5,119 nt of DNA from Desulfobacula sp. Its GTDB lineage: Bacteria > Desulfobacterota > Desulfobacteria > Desulfobacterales > Desulfobacteraceae. Shown here one piece after another: positions 1-4,926 of this stretch. Position 1 is the stretch's first letter; each line of letters opens with the position of its first letter. The stretch lies in assembly GCF_021107415.1 (NCBI RefSeq), contig NZ_JAIOSW010000328.1:1-5119 (forward strand), given 5' to 3'. The translations under genes were made by a program, and so were the position numbers. The notes below the pieces were generated by a model that searched no databases, had not been told where the DNA came from, and was given only the letters and a program-made list of their open reading frames with translations.

Positions 1-219
1 AACAGACAACTTGGATATGTCCCTGCCTGCAAAGGTTACAGAGCCTGAACTTAAGATAAGCATGCCAAGCAATACTTTCATGGCAGTTGACTTACCTGCG
101 CCATTGGGCCCGACAATAACAGCCAGTTCACCTTTTTCTACCTCAACAGAGCAACTATTGAGTATGGGTACATTATAATCATATGCTGCAACCATATCTT
201 GACCAGATAAATAAGCCAT
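1..219 (-). CDS. livF: LivF-type ABC transporter ATPase, N-terminal part (runs off the left edge)
   Basis: This is the 5' part of a gene for the second ATPase of a branched-chain amino acid (HAAT) type ABC importer. The protein sits on the cytoplasmic face of the membrane and powers uptake together with LivG. Only 73 codons are visible. They carry the beta-sheet start of an ABC domain and a perfect Walker A motif, GPNGAGKST, at residues 37-45. The Q-loop, LSGGQ signature and Walker B would lie beyond base 1; LivF proteins are usually about 235 residues, so roughly two thirds is missing. The ATG at 219-217 overlaps the TAA stop of livG by one base (TAATG), typical of translational coupling. 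An AAGG about 10 bases upstream, inside livG, can serve as ribosome binding site. Family assignment is firm from position after livG; the transported substrate is not shown by this fragment. Confidence 0.9.
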   Translation of the reverse strand, partial: MAYLSGQDMVAAYDYNVPILNSCSVEVEKGELAVIVGPNGAGKSTAMKVLLGMLILSSGSVTFAGRDISKLSV

Positions 220-995
220 TAAGTGGATACCTTTTCTTTAATTCCTCTGCCTAAATAAGCATCAATAACCTGTTCGTTATTTTTTACCTCTTCCGGAGTC
301 CCTTCAATTAAAAATTGGCCATTGGTAAGTACAATCACCGGATTACACAGCTTTGAAATAAAATCCATATCATGCTCAATCATGCAGAATGTATAACCGC
401 GTTCTGAATTCAACCGTAAAATAGCATCACCAATCTGTCGCAACAAAGTACGGTTTACGCCGGCACCCACTTCATCCAGCAGCACAACTCTGGCATCCAC
501 CATCATCACGCGGGCAAGTTCTAATAATTTTTTTTGCCCTCCGGAAAGCCTGCCTGCTTTTTCATTTTTAAGGTGCATTATATTAAGAAACTTTATGACT
601 TCTTCCGCCTTTTTCTGCAGTTTATTTTCTTGTTTCCGAATTTGTCCGCGGCGGAACCAGGAATTTATAATATTCTCCCCAAGCTGATTACCAGGCACCA
701 TCATTAAATTTTCAAGTACAGTAAGGGTTGGGAATGGATGGGCAATTTGAAACGTTCTTAAAAGACCTTTGTGGAATAAATTATGTGAGTCTAACCCTGT
801 TATATCTTCTTCTTCAAGATAAATTTTGCCTGAGGTTGGTTTATATAAGCCTGCGATAAGATTGAATAAAGTGGTTTTACCAGCGCCATTTGGGCCAATC
901 AAGCCAGTAATAGAGCCTTTTTTAATATGTAAATTTACTTTGTCGACAGCCCTGATTCCGCCAAAGTGTTTAGAAAGATTATTAACCTTAATCAT
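219..995 (-). CDS. livG: LivG-type branched-chain amino acid ABC transporter ATPase
   Basis: This is a complete 258-residue ATPase subunit of a HAAT-family importer, normal length for LivG. It hydrolyses ATP in the cytoplasm and pairs with LivF under the LivH/LivM permeases. Visible motifs in order: Walker A GPNGAGKTT (34-42), Q-loop glutamine 83 in RTFQ, signature LSGGQ (150-154), Walker B VVLLDE ending at D174/E175, and H-loop histidine 208 in IEHDMD. The proline that usually follows the Walker B glutamate is valine here (DEVGAGVN). I believe this variant occurs in a LivG subgroup, so it is not a defect. The residues around 100-120 (between the Q-loop and the helical part) form the insertion typical of LivG. 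AAAGGA six bases before the ATG supports the start. The gene lies 86 bp downstream of the aminotransferase and overlaps livF by one base, which suggests co-transcription. Substrate could be a branched-chain or other amino acid or an amide; the ATPase alone cannot tell. Confidence 0.95.
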   Translation of the reverse strand: MIKVNNLSKHFGGIRAVDKVNLHIKKGSITGLIGPNGAGKTTLFNLIAGLYKPTSGKIYLEEEDITGLDSHNLFHKGLLRTFQIAHPFPTLTVLENLMMVPGNQLGENIINSWFRRGQIRKQENKLQKKAEEVIKFLNIMHLKNEKAGRLSGGQKKLLELARVMMVDARVVLLDEVGAGVNRTLLRQIGDAILRLNSERGYTFCMIEHDMDFISKLCNPVIVLTNGQFLIEGTPEEVKNNEQVIDAYLGRGIKEKVST

Positions 996-1081
996 TTACA
1001 ATCCTTTCGAATCTTATTCATCTCATCATGGCAAAAAAAAATTCCAAGAAAATTCCAGCACGGGACAGGGCATGGGGGTTA
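996..1081. other. Short gap between aminotransferase and livG, no terminator seen
   Basis: These 86 bases hold the livG ribosome binding site (AAAGGA, minus strand) and a nine-base direct repeat AAAATTCCA at 1038-1046 and 1049-1057 (plus-strand reading). On the minus strand there is a run of nine T, but no GC-rich hairpin precedes it. I therefore see no convincing terminator, and read-through from the aminotransferase into livG is likely. Confidence 0.5.
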
Positions 1082-2449
1082 TTAAAAGGTTAAAAAATTA
1101 CTGCTATCCGATAGAAGATTCTCGTCAAAGGCTTGACTCAGAATCTCAACTGCTTGCTCTATCTGGGCTTCATTGATTATAAAAGGAGGTCCGAACATAA
1201 TCATATCGCCGGATTGTCCTCTGTCACATCCACCCGAATATTCAATAAACATCCCCCGTTTCATGCATTCTGCTGCCACACGCGCTGAAAACGCATATTT
1301 TGGATCAAGGGTTTTCCTGGTTTTCTTATCTTCAACAAACTCAATTCCCCTCATCAGTCCCATTCCCCTGATATTGCCCACCAGGGGATGGGTGTTTAAA
1401 TCCTCTAGCTTATGATCAAGATATTTACCCATTTTACTGCGCCCTTCAACAAGATCATGCTCATACAGATAATCAATGGTTTTTGATTCCACGGCACAGC
1501 CAAGGGGATTACCTCCCCATGAATAGCCGGCACCAAACATACCGGAATTATCAGCAATTTTCTTATATATGTAACCTGGAACAGCAACGGCTCCTATGGG
1601 AAAATACCCCCCCCCAAGTCCTTTTCCCAGGGCCAGAATATCCGGGACAACATTAAAATGTTCATAGGCAAACATTTTTCCCGTCCGCCCCATTCCGGTC
1701 ATTACCTCATCAAACATTAAAAGTACATCATACTTGTTACAAATTTCTCTGATACGTTCAAAATATCCCTTTTCAGGAACCACTCCGCAAAGGGACATGC
1801 CTGAAACAGGTTCTGCAAGGAAAACAGATACATTGTCAGGCCCGAGGCACATGATCTCATTTTCAAGGGCATTGGCACAGTCAAGATTGCAGGTTTCAGG
1901 AATTTTATTGAACCAGCATCTGTAACAATATGCCGGTGGTATATGATGAAAATCATGGAGATAGGGGAAAAAGTCTGATCTTCTGCCCGTAGAACCTGTC
2001 CAGGCCAGAGCACCTGCTGTGCTGCCATGATAGCTCTGCCACCTGGAGATCACACAGGTTTTAGATGGTTTATTATTATCCAAATGGTATTTTCTGGCAA
2101 TTTTAACTCCAATCTCCACAGCCTCTGTACCACCTGAAACAAAAAAGACTTTATCCATGGTATAATCAGAGGCTTTGCAGACCTTTTGGGCAGCTTCTTC
2201 TAGCGGAGGGTTTGTAAAATCAATGCGATGGACATATGATACCTTCCCTGCCTGATCTCCGATAACCTTTGCCATTTCCTTAAGCCCATGGCCAAGATTA
2301 CACAGTATCGGGCCACCGGAAGCATCTATATATTTGTTCCCCTTATTATCGTAAAGATAAATACCTTTTGCATTGGCAATGGAAATATATTCCCGGTTCA
2401 AAAAGAAATGAAAGACATGAGATGCGTCATTTGAATAGTTATTTTCCAT
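1082..2449 (-). CDS. Class III PLP-dependent aminotransferase (omega-amino acid/diamine type)
   Basis: This 455-residue cytoplasmic enzyme belongs to the fold-type I, class III aminotransferases (relatives of GABA, ornithine, putrescine and beta-alanine/taurine transaminases), which move an amino group to an oxo-acid such as 2-oxoglutarate or pyruvate. Features in order: substrate/PLP entry segment SGGP (44-47), phosphate-binding SGGTEAVE (105-112), YHG (140-142) stacking on PLP, AEPVSG (212-217), FDEV (246-249) with D247 contacting the pyridine nitrogen, and catalytic K276 in LGKGLGGGY. S310 in YSWGGNPL stands where a phosphate-binding threonine from the partner subunit is usual. A cysteine cluster, C175-x2-C178-x8-C187-x3-C191, lies before the large-domain core. 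AGGAGG (2462-2457) seven bases before the ATG fixes the start. The gene is first of a likely unit with livG-livF and divergent from tetR. The exact amino donor cannot be read from sequence. A G9 run follows the catalytic lysine. Confidence 0.93.
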   Translation of the reverse strand: MENNYSNDASHVFHFFLNREYISIANAKGIYLYDNKGNKYIDASGGPILCNLGHGLKEMAKVIGDQAGKVSYVHRIDFTNPPLEEAAQKVCKASDYTMDKVFFVSGGTEAVEIGVKIARKYHLDNNKPSKTCVISRWQSYHGSTAGALAWTGSTGRRSDFFPYLHDFHHIPPAYCYRCWFNKIPETCNLDCANALENEIMCLGPDNVSVFLAEPVSGMSLCGVVPEKGYFERIREICNKYDVLLMFDEVMTGMGRTGKMFAYEHFNVVPDILALGKGLGGGYFPIGAVAVPGYIYKKIADNSGMFGAGYSWGGNPLGCAVESKTIDYLYEHDLVEGRSKMGKYLDHKLEDLNTHPLVGNIRGMGLMRGIEFVEDKKTRKTLDPKYAFSARVAAECMKRGMFIEYSGGCDRGQSGDMIMFGPPFIINEAQIEQAVEILSQAFDENLLSDSSNFLTF

Positions 2450-2550
2450 TCATTTCCCTCCTATTGAATACTTCCCAAAACCGATAAAGTTTGTGGAATA
2501 TCTTTTTCAAGGGCTACAATTATAATAGCAAGATTTACTGTATTTCTAAT

Positions 2551-2580
2551 ATAATCGTGCTTTTTAATTTCTATTGTCAA
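2551..2580 (-). promoter_or_regulatory. Candidate sigma70-type promoter for the aminotransferase-livG-livF unit
   Basis: On the minus strand there is a perfect -35 hexamer TTGACA (2580-2575) and, 18 bases further, GATTAT (2556-2551), which matches four of six positions of TATAAT. Transcription would begin near 2543 and give a leader of about 95 bases before the ATG at 2449. A second possible -10 is the TATTAT/TATAAT stretch around 2520-2528, preceded by TGC like an extended -10 element, but it lacks a good -35. The choice between the two is inference from consensus only. Confidence 0.45.
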
Positions 2581-2735
2581 GGGAAAAATCAAAAAGATCA
2601 ACCTCCTATTTTGCTTATCTTGTTGATGTTTACCTGTCAAAAGAGCCTTACAATTTTAAAATAAGAACACCGCTTGATCCGGAAAAAAGAAATGGGCACG
2701 TTGCAATTGAACACGAAAAAGAAGCAGTGTCTTAG
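2571..2735 (+). pseudogene. Relic of a kynureninase-like C-terminal region
   Basis: One plus-strand frame reads about 54 codons with clear protein character and ends at TAG (2733-2735). It has no start codon, ribosome binding site or upstream part: the same frame is closed by TAA at 2565-2567. The core RTPLDPEKRNGHVAIEH (in the second half) resembles the kynureninase segment that reads roughly TPRxxxxRGSHVSxEHPE in the Pseudomonas enzyme and RGGHVALEH in other bacterial forms. The preceding YLVDVYLS fits the helix before it. Right after the stop the frame still reads INL, which also suits the family, but it then runs into the palindrome. The catalytic lysine region and the final C-terminal part are absent. 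I read this as the remnant of a lost gene for kynurenine cleavage (tryptophan catabolism). The similarity is recalled from family knowledge, not from a search. Confidence 0.55.
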
Positions 2736-2755
2736 ATTAACCTGGTGATTTACTG

Positions 2756-2796
2756 ATCAATAAAAAATCAATAAAAATTTAAATTTTTATTGATTT
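2756..2796. repeat. Perfect 32-bp palindrome plus an adjacent direct copy of its arm
   Basis: Bases 2765-2796 are a perfect palindrome with 16-bp arms and no spacer, centred between 2780 and 2781 (left arm AAATCAATAAAAATTT). The 11-mer ATCAATAAAAA occurs twice in tandem at 2756-2766 and 2767-2777 and once inverted at 2784-2794. In RNA this would fold into a long A/U-only hairpin; in DNA it could extrude a cruciform or be a multi-site protein target. It lies about 30 bp upstream of the TetR-type operator candidate. It has no GC stem, so a classic intrinsic terminator is unlikely. Confidence 0.85.
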
Positions 2797-2825
2797 GGGA
2801 AAAATTAACTGTTATGGAATTCAAA

Positions 2826-2846
2826 CATACCATACCGTATGGTCTG
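2826..2846. promoter_or_regulatory. Candidate TetR-family operator in front of tetR
   Basis: The core ACCATACCGTATGGT (2829-2843) has perfect 7-bp arms around a central C. Two more pairs, CA and TG, extend it to 21 bp with one mismatch. The size and symmetry suit a dimer of a TetR-type repressor. It ends 18 bp before the tetR ATG, so binding could block tetR transcription (autorepression). I see no second full copy in front of the aminotransferase or the binding-protein gene. Regulator identity is inferred from adjacency. Confidence 0.65.
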
Positions 2847-2864
2847 AATTATTAGGGTGAGAAA

Positions 2865-3452
2865 ATGCAAAAGTTAAATAAGGCAGCATGGTTTGAACAG
2901 GGTTTTAACATTCTTAAAACCAGTGGTGCTGCTGACCTTACCATTGAAAACCTCACAAAAAGTTTAAATAAAACCAAAGGATCTTTTTACCATCATTTTA
3001 AAAATCGTGACGATTTTTTTAAAAAAATTTTAGAGTTTTGGGAAGCAAAACAGACCTTTGATATCATACAAATACAAAAACAGGAAAAAACCTTTAAAAG
3101 TATTAATGCAACGCTCTTAAAACTTTCAAAAGAAAATATGGACCCGGATGTTGAAGTAGCCATCCGGGCCTGGGCATTAAGAGATCCTTTGGTAAGAATC
3201 TTTCAGAAAAGAATCGACAACCAGAGGATGGGATTTTTGCAGGCCATGTTTTCTCTGATGACAGATGATCATGAGCAGGTGGAAATGATTTCTTTGATAC
3301 GATACTGTTTTTATATTGGCTCTCACCAGATTATTCCGGCCATTGATGAACAAACTTATAAAAAAAAATTAGACGCGCTAATGGGAATGTTTGAAACCTA
3401 TATTGAGTTGAATAAATCAAAAAAAAACTATGAAGGAATTATGGAAAAATAA
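2865..3452 (+). CDS. TetR/AcrR family transcriptional regulator
   Basis: This 195-residue protein has the usual TetR-family size. The N-terminal DNA-binding domain spans about residues 5-50: helix 1 (KAAWFEQGFNILKTSG), then the helix-turn-helix LTIENLTKSLNKTKGSFYHH (25-44) followed by F45 and K46, with the family hallmark SFYHHFKNRDD in the recognition helix and just after it. Residues from about 55 on form the all-helical ligand-binding and dimerisation domain. IRAWALRDP near residue 100 is a motif I associate with a subgroup of TetR regulators. Such proteins are usually repressors released by a small ligand. The start is supported by AGGGTGA four bases upstream. A 21-bp inverted repeat lies immediately upstream, and the gene diverges from the aminotransferase and precedes the binding protein, so it probably controls one or both of these and itself. 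The ligand is unknown; an amino acid or derived acyl compound is a guess. The C-terminus is lysine-rich. Confidence 0.92.
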   Translation: MQKLNKAAWFEQGFNILKTSGAADLTIENLTKSLNKTKGSFYHHFKNRDDFFKKILEFWEAKQTFDIIQIQKQEKTFKSINATLLKLSKENMDPDVEVAIRAWALRDPLVRIFQKRIDNQRMGFLQAMFSLMTDDHEQVEMISLIRYCFYIGSHQIIPAIDEQTYKKKLDALMGMFETYIELNKSKKNYEGIMEK

Positions 3453-3479
3453 AGACTGGATTCCAGAGTGTAAAATTGC

Positions 3480-3508
3480 TTGACTATGGGAATCCTTGAT
3501 TTTATAGT
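3480..3508 (+). promoter_or_regulatory. Strong candidate sigma70-type promoter for the substrate-binding protein gene
   Basis: TTGACT (3480-3485) and TATAGT (3503-3508) each match five of six consensus bases and are spaced by the ideal 17 bp. Transcription would start near 3515, giving a leader of about 65 bases before the ATG at 3579. This suggests that the binding-protein gene has its own promoter and does not depend on tetR read-through, as is common for highly expressed periplasmic binding proteins. Confidence 0.65.
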
Positions 3509-3517
3509 TGCAAAACT

Positions 3518-3533
3518 TACAATTATAATTGTA
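3518..3533. promoter_or_regulatory. 16-bp perfect palindrome at the expected transcription start
   Basis: TACAATTATAATTGTA is a perfect 16-bp palindrome that begins about ten bases after the candidate -10 element. It overlaps the start of the predicted leader, a position where a repressor would block transcription. The first 12 bases occur again at 2515-2526 in the aminotransferase leader. It differs from the operator in front of tetR, so another regulator may bind, or it may be chance in AT-rich DNA. Confidence 0.4.
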
Positions 3534-3578
3534 GTTATGCTGTATTAATCAGTAATTTAAATTTAAGGGGAAAAAAAA

Positions 3579-4697
3579 ATGAAATCATTTTTTAAAACTT
3601 TAGTACTTGCATTATTAACATTGATTGTGTTTTCTGCACCTGGCTTTGCCGGTGATACAATCAAAATTGGCTGTGGCGGTGTTATTTCCGGTGACCTGGC
3701 ACCTTATGGAATTTCTGCTCTAAGAGGCGTTGAGATGGCCATTGAAGACCTTAATGCCAAAGGCGGCATTCTGGGCAAAAAAATTGAATTATTAGTCGGT
3801 GATGATGTATGCAAACCTGAAATCGCAGTAAACATGGCAACCAAACTGGTATCAGACGGTGCACAGATGATTGTCGGTCATGTCTGTTCCGGCGCAACCA
3901 TTGCTGCAAACAAAATTTACAAAGATGCAGGGCTTCTGATTATTTCCCCGGCATCCACAAATGATGATCTGACCCTTAAAGGTGAACATCCCAACTTTTT
4001 CAGGACCATTTCATATGACGGTGCCCAGGCAGATCTGATGACCTCTTTTGTACTCAACAACCTGAAAGTCAAAAAAGTTGCCCTGATCCATGACAAGGGT
4101 GATTATGGTAAAGGCCAGATGGAACTTGTCAGACAATATTTTGAAACCCTCGGCGGTATTGAAATTGTTCTTTTTGAAGGTGTAACAACCGGTGCAGTTG
4201 ACTTTACAGCCATAGTACAGAAAATAAAAAGATCCAAAGCAGACCTTACCATGTGGGGTGGATATCACTCAGATGCTTCCAAAATTGTTGGGCTTATTAA
4301 AAAGAAAAGAGTTAAAACCACCTTCTTCGGAGCTGACGGTATCATTGGTGACAACTTTGTAAACCTGGCCGGCAAATATTCTGATGGTGTTTATGCAACA
4401 GGTCCCAATGACACTTCCAGCAATCCGCTTTACATAAAATTAACCAAAAAACATCAGAAAAAATACGGTGAAGATCCCGGAACATTCTTTCACAATGGTT
4501 ACGCATGTGTTCAAGCTCTTGCCAATGCTGCAGAAAAAGCAGGTTCCCTTGATTATGACAAAATGCGCGCCGCCCTGGTTGCAAACAAAATCGATTCTCC
4601 TTTAGGACCCATTGGTTTTGATAAAAACGGCGACGTTGTGGGTGCAGGTTTCTCCGTATATCAAGTTCAGAACGGCAAATATGTACAAGTTAATTAA
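3579..4697 (+). CDS. livJ: Periplasmic LivJ/LivK-type amino acid-binding protein of an ABC importer
   Basis: This 372-residue secreted protein belongs to the Peripla_BP_6 (leucine/isoleucine/valine-binding) family and delivers ligand to a LivHMGF-type transporter. A Sec signal peptide (1-24: KSFFK positive end, hydrophobic core, PGFA) precedes mature GDTIKIG. Cysteines 78 and 103 are 25 residues apart, as in the LivJ disulfide (mature C53-C78). The pocket residues also align: Y43, S104 in CSGAT, A125/T127 in PASTN, and Y229 in GGYH. D253 stands where LivJ has the glutamate that binds the ligand ammonium, so an alpha-amino acid ligand is plausible but not necessarily leucine. C32 near the mature N-terminus is an extra, possibly free, cysteine. 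AAGGGG eight bases upstream fixes the start. The gene has its own candidate promoter and a strong terminator, so it is probably monocistronic. Unlike classic liv operons it is separated from livGF and points away from them. The symbol is family-level only. Confidence 0.92.
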   Translation: MKSFFKTLVLALLTLIVFSAPGFAGDTIKIGCGGVISGDLAPYGISALRGVEMAIEDLNAKGGILGKKIELLVGDDVCKPEIAVNMATKLVSDGAQMIVGHVCSGATIAANKIYKDAGLLIISPASTNDDLTLKGEHPNFFRTISYDGAQADLMTSFVLNNLKVKKVALIHDKGDYGKGQMELVRQYFETLGGIEIVLFEGVTTGAVDFTAIVQKIKRSKADLTMWGGYHSDASKIVGLIKKKRVKTTFFGADGIIGDNFVNLAGKYSDGVYATGPNDTSSNPLYIKLTKKHQKKYGEDPGTFFHNGYACVQALANAAEKAGSLDYDKMRAALVANKIDSPLGPIGFDKNGDVVGAGFSVYQVQNGKYVQVN

Positions 4698-4713
4698 TAA
4701 CTGATCTATAATG

Positions 4714-4761
4714 AAAAACAGGAGCGTAATAGAAAAACCATATTATAGCTCCTGTTTTTTT
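4714..4761 (+). terminator. Intrinsic terminator after the binding-protein gene
   Basis: AAAAACAGGAGC (4714-4725) pairs perfectly with GCTCCTGTTTTT (4748-4759), and an inner TAATA/TATTA pair (4727-4731 with 4741-4745) continues the stem. The loop is gaaaaacca plus small bulges. The right arm runs into seven T (4755-4761). It begins 17 bases after the stop codon. The A-run on the left arm means it could also stop transcription coming from the right. Confidence 0.92.
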
Positions 4762-4815
4762 AAGTAACAATTTTACTTTAATTTAACAAAGGTTAGGAGT
4801 TTTAAATTAATTAAC

Positions 4816-4926
4816 ATGCGTCTGTTTACTATTATACTGGGTGTTGCAGTCGTCGGGGTACTTGGTTTTTTCGGTATCAAAGAGATTATTGCAGATCCTG
4901 TATTGAGATCGGTGAAATCCCTGTGA
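4816..4926 (+). CDS. Possible small single-span membrane protein, 36 residues
   Basis: An ATG-to-TGA frame encodes 36 residues. After MR comes a hydrophobic stretch from about residue 3 to 20 (LFTIILGVAVVGVLGFFG), long enough for one membrane span, followed by KEIIADPVLRSVKSL with net positive charge. I do not recognise the family. An AGGAG motif (4795-4799) lies 16 bases before the ATG, further than ideal, and no in-frame ATG, GTG or TTG is closer, so start or translation is uncertain. It follows a strong terminator and would need its own promoter, which I cannot see clearly. The composition looks protein-like rather than random for such AT-rich DNA, with several GC-richer codons. It could also be the start of a larger, decayed membrane protein. 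Confidence 0.45.
   Translation: MRLFTIILGVAVVGVLGFFGIKEIIADPVLRSVKSL

Larger units (their letters stand above)
2450..2864. other. Divergent intergenic control region between aminotransferase and tetR
   Basis: This 415-bp stretch has no intact gene. From left to right it holds the aminotransferase ribosome binding site (2457-2462), an AT-rich leader with the 12-mer TACAATTATAAT (2515-2526), the candidate minus-strand promoter (2551-2580), a kynureninase-like relic (about 2571-2735), a direct 11-mer repeat leading into a perfect 32-bp palindrome (2756-2796), and a TetR-type operator candidate (2826-2846) just before the tetR ribosome binding site AGGGTGA (2854-2860). The tetR promoter itself is unclear. 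A weak pair, TTGATT (2790-2795) and TATGGA (2813-2818) spaced by 17 bases, is the best I can see. Confidence 0.6.

Noticed and set aside
1031..1057. T-run on the minus strand between the aminotransferase and livG as an intrinsic terminator.
   Set aside because: The upstream sequence forms a direct repeat, not a hairpin, so termination is not supported.
826..1176. A 116-codon plus-strand open frame over the livG 5' end and the gap.
   Set aside because: It lies antisense to livG, whose ABC motifs are unmistakable, and its translation shows no domain or suitable ribosome binding site.
1717..2028. A 103-codon minus-strand frame inside the aminotransferase.
   Set aside because: It is another frame of a gene whose own translation carries all expected PLP-enzyme motifs; the product looks random.
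2765..2780. AATCAATAAAAATTT as an IHF-binding site.
   Set aside because: The WATCAA half fits, but the required TT four bases later is AA, so the consensus is not met.
2790..2818. TTGATT/TATGGA as the tetR promoter.
   Set aside because: Spacing is right, but the -10 matches only three of six bases and the -35 lies within the palindrome arm; too weak to list as a feature.
4011..4584. Two minus-strand open frames opposite the binding-protein gene.
   Set aside because: Both are antisense to a clear Peripla_BP_6 protein and lack recognisable features.
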